A DNA stretch of 5,220 nucleotides, taken from assembly GCA_900313855.1 (NCBI GenBank), contig OMSZ01000162.1:1-5220 (forward strand), read 5' to 3'. The position numbers and the translations under genes are program-made. Each line of letters opens with the position of its first letter. Within the stretch, counting starts at the first letter, position 1. Below, one piece after another: positions 1-5,220 of this stretch. The notes below the pieces were generated by a model. That model did not search any database. It was not told the origin of the DNA and saw nothing but the letters and a program-made list of their open reading frames with translations. The DNA comes from an uncultured Eubacteriales bacterium. GTDB taxonomy: Bacteria; Bacillota; Clostridia; Lachnospirales; Lachnospiraceae.

Positions 1-4
1 CGAC

Positions 5-130
5 TTGCCCTTGATGGCACACAAAAGAACTGCTATACTGCTGTCAGCGACGGAGAAACTCTGCCTGTTCCCAGTTCTTCGCCGTCGGTACACATACGAC
101 AGCAGTTCTTTTGTGTGCTGTCAAGGGTGG
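5..130 (+). repeat. Long imperfect inverted repeat / hairpin element
   Basis: Bases 5-34 pair with 101-130 in a single register without bulges: 30 consecutive pairs, of which 18 (17-34 with 101-118) are perfect and five (at 5, 6, 7, 15 and 16) are G-U. In the same register an inner stem pairs 48-53 with 82-87. All five non-Watson-Crick pairs are G-U when read as plus-strand RNA and would be A-C mismatches on the other strand, which hints at a rightward transcript. The element is clearly richer in GC than the AT-rich DNA after 140. Plus frame 1 is open from the window edge to a stop at 166-168 (about 55 codons), but its translation resembles nothing I recognise and is probably fortuitous. It could be a dispersed palindromic repeat, a structured RNA or the 3' UTR of an unseen upstream gene. 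The left end may lie outside the window. The inverted repeat is certain; its identity is not. Confidence 0.75.
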
Positions 131-164
131 CGTACGGTATCGTAAATCTAAATCATTTGCAATT

Positions 165-190
165 ATAAGGTTCGTTTGAGCCTATTTTTT
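165..190 (+). terminator. Probable intrinsic terminator for rightward transcription
   Basis: AGGTTC (168-173) pairs with GAGCCT (178-183) around a GTTT loop, with one G-U pair. A bulged A at 167 allows two further A-T pairs (165-166 with 184-185). Six Ts at 185-190 follow directly. The stem is short, so strength is uncertain, but its position just after the long inverted repeat suggests that a transcript from the left ends here and is separated from lon. Confidence 0.5.
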
Positions 191-366
191 GACTCTGTTT
201 TTTCATAACTCATTTGACACTACCAAAGATTACTTTTGCCTGATCAGATAATCAGTGACAATAAGAATTCTTATTCAGTATGGGTTCAGTATAAAATGGA
301 ATTCTTAAAAAAACATTGAATAAAACCTTAAAGTAAAAAAAACTTATGATAATTCTGTGTCGATAC
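191..366. other. AT-rich intergenic region upstream of lon
   Basis: This stretch holds no convincing gene on either strand. It is very AT-rich and contains poly-T and poly-A runs, the 16-bp palindrome at 260-275, and a direct repeat TTCAGTAT at 274-281 and 285-292. GAATTCTTA occurs at 265-273 and again at 299-307. TATAAA at 290-295 could be a -10 box but has only a poor -35 partner (TTCTTA, 268-273, 16-bp spacer). No CIRCE inverted repeat and no correctly spaced CtsR tandem box was found, so the classical Firmicute heat-shock operators are not evident upstream of this lon. Confidence 0.6.
260..275. promoter_or_regulatory. Operator-like 16-bp perfect palindrome
   Basis: AATAAGAATTCTTATT is a perfect palindrome with no spacer, centred between 267 and 268. 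It lies about 120 bp upstream of the best lon -10 box and just upstream of a weak alternative -10 (290-295). Palindromes of this size are typical of dimeric regulator sites. AT-rich DNA also produces them by chance, and I cannot name a regulator. Confidence 0.35.
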
Positions 367-395
367 TTTAATTTATAAAAAAACTCTGATACAAT
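367..395 (+). promoter_or_regulatory. Predicted sigma-A promoter of lon
   Basis: A -35-like TTTAAT (367-372) is followed, after a 17-bp spacer, by the extended -10 element TGaTACAAT (TG at 387-388, TACAAT at 390-395). The -35 is weak (3 of 6) but the extended -10 compensates. Transcription would start near 402 and give a leader of about 50 nt. The same TGATACAAT occurs in the promoter before the next gene. Confidence 0.6.
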
Positions 396-437
396 AAAAA
401 ATGATTAGCCGATAAAATATATTATTAGGTGAGAAAA

Positions 438-444
438 AGAGGTG
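438..444 (+). promoter_or_regulatory. Ribosome-binding site that fixes the lon start
   Basis: AGAGGTG is a good Shine-Dalgarno match with a 6-nt gap to ATG 451. The in-frame GTG at 442-444 belongs to this motif and has no suitable ribosome-binding site of its own, so initiation there is unlikely. Confidence 0.8.
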
Positions 445-450
445 TTACAT

Positions 451-2739
451 ATGGCAAATTTACCTGTTTACAATATTCTGGCTGTACCTGATGCCAATGT
501 TTATCTGAAAAATGATTATTATGAGGAAATGACGGGAAAGCAGCCTGCGGTTGAAGAACGTGTCATTTTGATGTTTGAGAAGGACGAATATACCAAAGAC
601 GAGCTTACGGAGGAAAGCTTCTATCCGATAGGACTTACCGGAGAGATAACAGAGGTTAATGATAACGGTTATTTTCTTGTGCATACAAGAAGTCGTGTCA
701 ACCTTGATGAGATAACCATATTCAAGGATCAGACGATAGATATATCCATTAGCAGACGTCCGGATATCGAGGATCTTGAGGTCGATGAGGATATTACAGA
801 GAGAATTAATGCCGTCAAAGCGTTAGTCATTGATTTCTCGGGCAAATATCAGTGGGGACCGCTTATCAGAAGCTATGCGTCAAGATGGAGTACCCTTGGA
901 GAGATCGCGACTGCATTTTCTCCGTGGCTGATGAATTCTAATAATGAAAGATACGCAATTCTTGCACAGGACAGTAAGAAAAAACGTTTCGAAATGCTAG
1001 AGAAGCTTCTTATAGAAAATCTTGAGATGGGACGTGTCAATCAGGAGGCACAGGGCGCGCAGGAGGAGGATTATCGAAAGATATATCGTGAGTCTGCAAT
1101 CAAGAAGCAGATGGAATATCTGCAAAAGGAATTAGACGAGATGCATCCTGAGAATGTTTCTGACATAAGACAGTTAGAGATAAGGGTTGCGGAATCAGGA
1201 ATGAATGAAACTGCCAGAAAGGAATGTGACAAGATAATCACAAGACTTAAGCAGCAGGGACAGGGAAGCTCTGAATATGGTATGCTTTATGACTATGTTG
1301 ATTATGTCGCAGGACTTCCGTGGAAAAAGGAGCATGCAAAAAAGATAAGCATAGATCGTGCAGAGAAGGTGCTGTCTAAGGATCACTATGGTCTTGCTAA
1401 GGTCAAGAACAGAATATTACAACAGATAGCTGTTATGAATCTTAAAAAACAGCAGTCCGGTTCAATCCTGCTTTTTGTCGGCGCGCCGGGAACAGGAAAG
1501 ACCAGTATCGGACAGAGTATTGCTAAGGCGCTTAACAGGGAATATGTGAGAGTAAGCCTTGGCGGTGTTAGAGATGAGGCGGATATAAGAGGACACAGAA
1601 GAACTTATATAGGAGCTATGCCGGGACGTATTATGGATGGCATAAGTAAATGCGGCGTGTCCAATCCGGTAGTAGTGCTTGATGAGGTCGATAAGCTTTC
1701 GTCATCATATAACGGTGATCCCGCAAGTGCGTTGCTTGAGGTGTTAGATCCGGAGCAGAACAGTAATTTTACCGATCACTACATGAATGTTCCTTATGAT
1801 CTTTCGGATGTGCTTTTTATCTGTACTGCCAATACAACGGATACGATACCGGCTCCGCTGCTTAACCGTATGGAGGTTATTCAGTTTCAGGGTTATACAC
1901 CGACTGAAAAATTGGAGATTGCAAAGAAGCATTTACTTCCTAAGGCAATGGAAGAGGTTGGTATATCAAAGAAACAGCTTCAGATATCTGATGACGTTAT
2001 GAATGTGATCATATCCGATTATACAAGAGAAGCAGGTGTGCGAGGGCTCCGCAAGCGAATGGATATGTTGTGCCGCGGCGTTGCGGTAGAGATAGTAAAG
2101 AATGATCGTAAACGTGTGAGGGTTACGGAGGATAATGTAAGGGATCTTCTCGATATGCGACCGATTAAGCATGAAGAGGTGCATAAGCAGAAAAATCCGG
2201 GTATTGTTACAGGTCTTGCGTGGACAGCTGTCGGCGGAGAGATATTGTATATTGAGACATTGTTTATCAAGGGTAAGGGGAAGATCACGATTACAGGACA
2301 GCTTGGCGATGTTATGAAGGAATCTGCGCAGATCGCGGTAAGTCTTACTAAGAGTATGTTTCCTAAGCAGGCAAAGCTGTTTGAAGAAAATGATCTTCAT
2401 ATTCATGTTCCGGATGGGGCAACCCCTAAGGACGGTCCATCTGCGGGCATAACACTTACAACTGCGCTCGCATCCCTAGTATGTGGCGTTCCGGTTCCCG
2501 CAACGGTTGCAATGACAGGAGAGGTTTCTTTGGAGGGCAATATTAAGGCGATAGGAGGACTTCCCGAGAAGCTTATGGCAGCACAGCGCGCCGGCGTTAA
2601 GACTGCATTTATTCCGAAGGACAATGAGGAGGATCTGCGGGATGTTGCCGATGAGGTTAAGGAGCAGCTTGTTATCATTCCGGTGGAGAAGGTTAGTGAT
2701 GTGCTAAAGCAGCTTAAGATAGCCCCCAAAAGGAAATGA
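451..2739 (+). CDS. lon: ATP-dependent endopeptidase La (Lon), LonA type
   Basis: Encodes a 762-aa cytosolic AAA+ serine protease that unfolds and degrades damaged and regulatory proteins. Numbering is from ATG 451. Residues 4 to about 195 correspond to the substrate-binding N-domain, followed by a helical linker (about 200-300). The AAA+ module has Walker A GAPGTGKT (344-351, K350), Walker B with D411/E412, sensor-1 N461, arginine finger R473 and sensor-2 R531 in REAGVRGL. The C-terminal protease domain has catalytic Ser664 in DGPSAG and Lys707 in GGLPEK, the Lon Ser-Lys dyad. The enzyme looks complete, though slightly shorter than many LonA proteins. The N-domain is divergent and lacks the usual LPLR...VFPG opening. 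ATG 451 is chosen because AGAGGTG (438-444) sits 6 nt upstream; GTG 442 lies inside that ribosome-binding site. It has its own promoter and no terminator before the VanZ-family gene. Confidence 0.97.
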   Translation: MANLPVYNILAVPDANVYLKNDYYEEMTGKQPAVEERVILMFEKDEYTKDELTEESFYPIGLTGEITEVNDNGYFLVHTRSRVNLDEITIFKDQTIDISISRRPDIEDLEVDEDITERINAVKALVIDFSGKYQWGPLIRSYASRWSTLGEIATAFSPWLMNSNNERYAILAQDSKKKRFEMLEKLLIENLEMGRVNQEAQGAQEEDYRKIYRESAIKKQMEYLQKELDEMHPENVSDIRQLEIRVAESGMNETARKECDKIITRLKQQGQGSSEYGMLYDYVDYVAGLPWKKEHAKKISIDRAEKVLSKDHYGLAKVKNRILQQIAVMNLKKQQSGSILLFVGAPGTGKTSIGQSIAKALNREYVRVSLGGVRDEADIRGHRRTYIGAMPGRIMDGISKCGVSNPVVVLDEVDKLSSSYNGDPASALLEVLDPEQNSNFTDHYMNVPYDLSDVLFICTANTTDTIPAPLLNRMEVIQFQGYTPTEKLEIAKKHLLPKAMEEVGISKKQLQISDDVMNVIISDYTREAGVRGLRKRMDMLCRGVAVEIVKNDRKRVRVTEDNVRDLLDMRPIKHEEVHKQKNPGIVTGLAWTAVGGEILYIETLFIKGKGKITITGQLGDVMKESAQIAVSLTKSMFPKQAKLFEENDLHIHVPDGATPKDGPSAGITLTTALASLVCGVPVPATVAMTGEVSLEGNIKAIGGLPEKLMAAQRAGVKTAFIPKDNEEDLRDVADEVKEQLVIIPVEKVSDVLKQLKIAPKRK

Positions 2740-2747
2740 TAAATTTC

Positions 2748-2776
2748 TTTACTAGGTTATTATTTTATGATACAAT
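2748..2776 (+). promoter_or_regulatory. Predicted sigma-A promoter of the VanZ-family gene
   Basis: TTTACT (2748-2753, 4 of 6 matches to the -35 consensus) is separated by 17 bp from TACAAT (2771-2776), preceded by an extended -10 TG at 2768-2769. Start of transcription would be near 2783, giving a leader of about 32 nt. It lies in the 75-bp gap after lon, where no terminator hairpin is visible, so read-through from lon is also likely. Confidence 0.6.
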
Positions 2777-2814
2777 CGCCTAATCATACTTGAGTAGAAG
2801 GTAATATTTTATAG

Positions 2815-3312
2815 ATGGGTAAAAAGATATTTTTAAAAATATTTTTAATAGTTCTGACAGTGGCGGTGATGTGTTTCATCTTCAAAATGTCGGCTATGGA
2901 GGCGGAAGAATCCGCGGAGCTTAGTACCTCTGTAGGGTATACGGTTGGAGAGATAGTAGTTGAGGGGTTTGATGAGATGCCGCAGGCAGAGCAGGCTGAA
3001 TATGTTGACAGCATCGAGCATCCGCTTCGTAAGCTTGCTCATTTTTCCGAATTTGCAGCACTTGGTTTTCTGCTTGTACTTGATGTGGCTGCATTTACAG
3101 CTGCAAAAGGTCTGAAACGCTATGTTATCGCAGTAATACTTGGACTAGTCTATGCTGCGACAGATGAGCTTCATCAGATTATGGTAAGCGGAAGAAGCTG
3201 TGAGCTAAGGGATGTTTTGATCGACACCGGCGGAGTGGTTGCCGGCTGCGCAGTTGCAAGTCTGATTATTGCTTTACTTGTTTTTGTTAAAGGAAGAAAA
3301 AAGAAATCCTGA
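2815..3312 (+). CDS. VanZ-family membrane protein
   Basis: A 165-aa integral membrane protein of the VanZ-like family. The family takes its name from the VanZ protein of the VanA cluster, linked to low-level teicoplanin resistance, but most chromosomal members have no defined role. The family signature is visible: LRKLAHFSEF (71-80) with the conserved Arg and His, then a TDELHQ motif (116-121), GR (126-127) and RDVLIDTGG (132-140). Hydrophobic segments lie near residues 5-23, 77-97, 102-116 and 136-157, with a basic C-terminal tail GRKKKS. Between the first two segments is an acidic stretch (about 29-70), probably outside the membrane. The start follows an in-frame stop at 2812-2814. The ribosome-binding site GAAGG (2797-2801) is modest and sits about 13 nt away, so translation may be weak. 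There are no van resistance genes nearby, so an antibiotic-resistance role should not be assumed. Confidence 0.9.
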   Translation: MGKKIFLKIFLIVLTVAVMCFIFKMSAMEAEESAELSTSVGYTVGEIVVEGFDEMPQAEQAEYVDSIEHPLRKLAHFSEFAALGFLLVLDVAAFTAAKGLKRYVIAVILGLVYAATDELHQIMVSGRSCELRDVLIDTGGVVAGCAVASLIIALLVFVKGRKKKS

Positions 3313-3318
3313 ATAATG

Positions 3319-3356
3319 AAGGTGGTCGTAATCTGTGATATTATGATCACCTTTTT
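3319..3356 (+). terminator. Intrinsic terminator after the VanZ-family gene
   Basis: Bases 3319-3332 pair with 3340-3353 in an uninterrupted 14-bp stem (two G-U pairs) around a 7-nt loop, and the T-run 3352-3356 begins at the foot of the stem. It starts 6 nt after the stop codon of the VanZ-family gene. It lies inside the long open frame upstream of the antiporter, which argues that this part of the frame is not translated. Confidence 0.85.
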
Positions 3357-3405
3357 AACTTTATTAGTAAACTTCGTTTCCGATAAAGCAAAAACTCTTT
3401 TTCAA

Positions 3406-3435
3406 TTGACTAATAAGGGAAACAAAGAGTATAAT
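3406..3435 (+). promoter_or_regulatory. Strong sigma-A promoter of the antiporter gene
   Basis: TTGACT (3406-3411, 5 of 6) and a consensus TATAAT (3430-3435) are separated by 18 bp. Transcription would start near 3442, about 57 nt before ATG 3499. This is the best consensus match in the window and makes the antiporter an independent transcription unit. Confidence 0.8.
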
Positions 3436-3444
3436 GTAACAGTT

Positions 3445-3461
3445 GTTATTAGTATAATAAC
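3445..3461. promoter_or_regulatory. Operator-like palindrome at the antiporter transcription start
   Basis: GTTATTA and TAATAAC are perfect 7-bp arms around a 3-nt centre (GTA). The site sits a few bases downstream of the predicted transcription start, where a bound repressor would block initiation. In RNA the same arms could form a weak AT-only hairpin in the leader. A second TATAAT (3453-3458) falls within it but has no -35 partner. The regulator is unknown. Confidence 0.35.
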
Positions 3462-3485
3462 TGCGATTTTTGAAAAAATACAAAT

Positions 3486-3491
3486 GGGGAG
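3486..3491 (+). promoter_or_regulatory. Ribosome-binding site that fixes the antiporter start
   Basis: GGGGAG lies 7 nt before ATG 3499 and is the only strong Shine-Dalgarno motif near the candidate starts. The in-frame ATG at 3484 overlaps it, and the ATG at 3316 lies upstream of both the terminator and the promoter. Confidence 0.8.
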
Positions 3492-3498
3492 AAAGAAA

Positions 3499-5106
3499 AT
3501 GAAGAACAATAAGAAAATCCTGATTTCAGGTGTAGTGCTGGTTATTTTCTATGCGATCGCATGGTACTGCATTGAAGTGAAAAAAGTTGCGGTTTCAGAA
3601 ACTTTCTGGGCATTACTGCCGTCACTTATCGCAATTGTGCTTGCTCTTATTACCAAGGAAGTGTACAGCTCGCTGTTTATCGGTATTCTTACCGGTGCGC
3701 TGTTCTGGGGCAAGTTTCATCCGGTTGCGGTGCTTAACCACATATTTCAGGACGGTATAGTTCATGTGGTTTCCGTTTCTTGGAATGTAGGTATTCTGGT
3801 ATTTCTTGTAATACTCGGAATGATGGTTCAGCTTATGAATAAGACAGGTGGTTCGCTTGCTTTCGGACGTTGGGCTACAAGTCATATCAAGGGTAAGGTT
3901 GGAGCTCAGCTTGCAACGATACTTCTTGGAGTTTTGATATTTATTGATGACTATTTTAACTGTCTTACAGTTGGCTCGGTAATGAGACCTGTTACTGATA
4001 AGCAGAAGATAAGCCGTGAGAAGCTTGCTTATCTTATTGATGCGACGGCTGCTCCGGTATGTATCATAGCACCGATATCATCATGGGCTGCTGCGGTTGC
4101 AGGCTTTGTTGAGGGTGAGAACGGAATGAGTCTTTTCCTTAAAGCAATTCCTTATAATTTCTATGCGCTGTTAACAATCCTTACAATGATACTGATCGTA
4201 TCGTTGAAGATATCCTATGGACCGATGAAGAAGTTTGAAGAGGATGCGATCAGTGATTCTTACTGGGCAAAGAAGGATTATGTAGGTGCTGAAGACACTT
4301 CCCTTAAGGTTAATCATAACGGAAGAGTTATAGATATGCTGATTCCGATCATTCTTCTCATAGTACTTTGTACGGTTGGTATGATCTATACCGGTGGTTT
4401 CTTCAAGGGTGAAACCTTTATTAATGCATTTGCAAACAGTGATGCTTCTGTCGGACTTGTACTTGGCTCTGCAAGCGCACTTATCATAACAATAGTATTT
4501 TATATTCTTCGCGGAGTAATATCATTTGACGATGCTATGGATTGTCTTCCGGAAGGCTTTAAGCAGATGGTACCGGCAATTCTCATTCTGACCTTTGCAT
4601 GGTCCTTAAAGGCTATGACGGATAACCTTGGCGCAGCTCCTTATGTTGCAGGTATTGTTGAGGGCTCTGCGGCAGGCTTCCAGGCATTCCTTCCATGTAT
4701 CATTTTCCTTATTGCGATCGGTTTATCCTTTGCAACGGGAACCTCATGGGGAACCTTTGGAATTCTTATTCCGATAGTTGTCAACTGTTTCCAGAACACA
4801 GATTACAATCTTATGATAATCGCGATCTCTGCTTGTATGGCAGGCGCTGTGTGTGGTGATCACTGTTCACCTATTTCCGATACAACGATCATGTCTTCGG
4901 CAGGTGCTGAATGTGTTCACATTAATCATGTGTCTACTCAGCTTCCGTATGCGCTTACTGTTGCAGCTATATCAGCAGTCACATATATAGTAGCGGGCTT
5001 TGCCAGAAACGCAATAGTATCACTTCTGGTTGGTATAGTGCTCACGGTTGTAGTTCTGCTGGTTATAAAGAGTATGAGTGGCAAAGAGATTGAAGAGAAA
5101 GCATAG
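3499..5106 (+). CDS. Na+/H+ antiporter, NhaC family
   Basis: Encodes a 535-aa polytopic inner-membrane protein of the Na_H_antiporter (NhaC) family of the ion-transporter superfamily. Such proteins exchange cytoplasmic sodium for external protons, though some relatives carry organic acids or amino acids instead. Hallmarks seen: FIDDYFNCLTVG (148-159) with two membrane-embedded aspartates, ATAAPVCIIAPISSWAAA (182-199), TGTSWGTFGI (413-422), and the family signature GDHCSPISDTT (453-463). About 12-14 hydrophobic segments run from residue 8 to 524, with a hydrophilic charged stretch at about 240-277 and a short acidic C-terminal tail. The length is at the upper end for the family and the protein looks intact. 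The frame is open back to ATG 3316, but 3499 is chosen from the ribosome-binding site, promoter and terminator positions. It stands alone between two terminators. Exact substrate cannot be read from sequence, so no gene symbol is given. Confidence 0.93.
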   Translation: MKNNKKILISGVVLVIFYAIAWYCIEVKKVAVSETFWALLPSLIAIVLALITKEVYSSLFIGILTGALFWGKFHPVAVLNHIFQDGIVHVVSVSWNVGILVFLVILGMMVQLMNKTGGSLAFGRWATSHIKGKVGAQLATILLGVLIFIDDYFNCLTVGSVMRPVTDKQKISREKLAYLIDATAAPVCIIAPISSWAAAVAGFVEGENGMSLFLKAIPYNFYALLTILTMILIVSLKISYGPMKKFEEDAISDSYWAKKDYVGAEDTSLKVNHNGRVIDMLIPIILLIVLCTVGMIYTGGFFKGETFINAFANSDASVGLVLGSASALIITIVFYILRGVISFDDAMDCLPEGFKQMVPAILILTFAWSLKAMTDNLGAAPYVAGIVEGSAAGFQAFLPCIIFLIAIGLSFATGTSWGTFGILIPIVVNCFQNTDYNLMIIAISACMAGAVCGDHCSPISDTTIMSSAGAECVHINHVSTQLPYALTVAAISAVTYIVAGFARNAIVSLLVGIVLTVVVLLVIKSMSGKEIEEKA

Positions 5107-5131
5107 ATTTAACTTAATGCAAGAGATAGAC

Positions 5132-5171
5132 TAAAAAAGCACAGCAGTTTTATGACTGCTGTGCTTTTTTA
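5132..5171. terminator. Symmetrical, probably bidirectional intrinsic terminator
   Basis: Bases 5132-5148 pair perfectly with 5155-5171 (17 bp) around the 6-nt loop 5149-5154. The GC-rich core GCACAGCAGT is flanked by six As on the left and six Ts on the right, so it provides a U-tract to transcripts from either side. It ends the antiporter transcript, 25 nt after its stop, and probably also that of a convergent minus-strand gene. Confidence 0.92.
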
Positions 5172-5219
5172 CTATTTGTTTTTAGCAGTAGAAATCTGGG
5201 AAATGATGATAGCAATAAA
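5172..5219 (-). CDS. Possible C-terminus of a convergent gene (partial)
   Basis: Read on the minus strand from the window edge, one frame gives FIAIIISQISTAKNK and then stop TAG at 5174-5172, directly against the bidirectional terminator. A hydrophobic run followed by a short basic tail would suit a membrane protein's last helix. Only 15 codons are visible, so no family can be assigned, and the frame could be fortuitous. The symmetrical terminator is the main support. Confidence 0.4.
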   Translation of the reverse strand, partial: FIAIIISQISTAKNK

Positions 5220-5220
5220 C

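Noticed and set aside
1..168. Plus frame 1 open from the window edge to stop 166-168, as the C-terminus of an upstream protein
   Set aside because: About 55 open codons are not unusual by chance in this GC-richer stretch. The frame lies across a near-perfect inverted repeat, ends inside a terminator hairpin, and gives no recognisable protein.
175..218. Three TTTGA(C/G) hexamers (175, 188, 213) as a CtsR heat-shock operator
   Set aside because: CtsR boxes are heptamers in tandem with starts 10 bp apart. Here the spacings are 13 and 25 bp and the flanking bases do not fit.
214..219. TTGACA as a consensus -35 box
   Set aside because: No acceptable -10 box lies 16-18 bp downstream, and the site is far from the lon start.
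1966..2729. Minus-strand open frames of 89-146 codons within lon
   Set aside because: They lie antisense to strongly conserved Lon domains, have no promoters or ribosome-binding sites, and are Cys, Arg and Ser rich in the manner of shadow frames.
2736..2783. A 15-codon frame (ATG 2736 to TAA) overlapping the lon stop, with AAAAGGA just upstream
   Set aside because: It runs across the predicted promoter, has no useful spacing to its ribosome-binding site and codes for a nondescript peptide. Probably coincidence.
2815..3312. Glycopeptide resistance locus based on the VanZ-family gene
   Set aside because: No vanA, vanH, vanX or VanRS-type genes are present in the window. Lone chromosomal VanZ-family genes are common and generally not resistance clusters.
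99..5149. Shared 9-mer ACAGCAGTT in the left hairpin (99-107) and the right terminator (5141-5149)
   Set aside because: Flanking sequences differ and the two hairpins have different architecture. The match is too short to show common origin.

Overview
The window looks like an ordinary chromosomal segment of a low-to-moderate GC Firmicute, most probably a Clostridia member of the Lachnospiraceae type. That rests on the protein flavour, heavy use of ATA and AGA codons, AT-rich intergenic DNA, sigma-A-type promoters with extended -10 boxes, and intrinsic terminators with U-tracts. The genus cannot be fixed by eye.

Layout, left to right. Positions 1-190 hold no recognisable gene. They carry a long imperfect inverted repeat (5-130), markedly more GC-rich than what follows, and then a short hairpin with a T-run (165-190) that reads as an intrinsic terminator for rightward transcription. 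Positions 191-450 are very AT-rich leader DNA with a 16-bp palindrome and a good extended -10 promoter. The ATP-dependent protease gene lon follows (451-2739, 762 aa). After 75 bp with its own promoter comes a small VanZ-family membrane protein (2815-3312), closed by a clear terminator (3319-3356). A strong promoter (3406-3435) and an operator-like palindrome then precede an NhaC-family sodium/proton antiporter gene (3499-5106, 535 aa). A long symmetrical terminator (5132-5171) follows, and the last bases probably encode the C-terminus of a convergent gene on the minus strand.

Two starts differ from the longest open frames. Lon should begin at ATG 451 rather than GTG 442, which lies in the Shine-Dalgarno sequence. 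The antiporter should begin at ATG 3499, because the 61-residue upstream extension would run across the VanZ terminator and the antiporter's own promoter.

There is no visible terminator between lon and the VanZ-family gene, so they can be co-transcribed, while the antiporter is a separate unit. The three proteins share a loose theme of stress and envelope or ion homeostasis, but nothing shows that they act as one system. I found no CRISPR array, tRNA, rRNA, transposase or defence gene. The least explained element is the long hairpin at the left edge.
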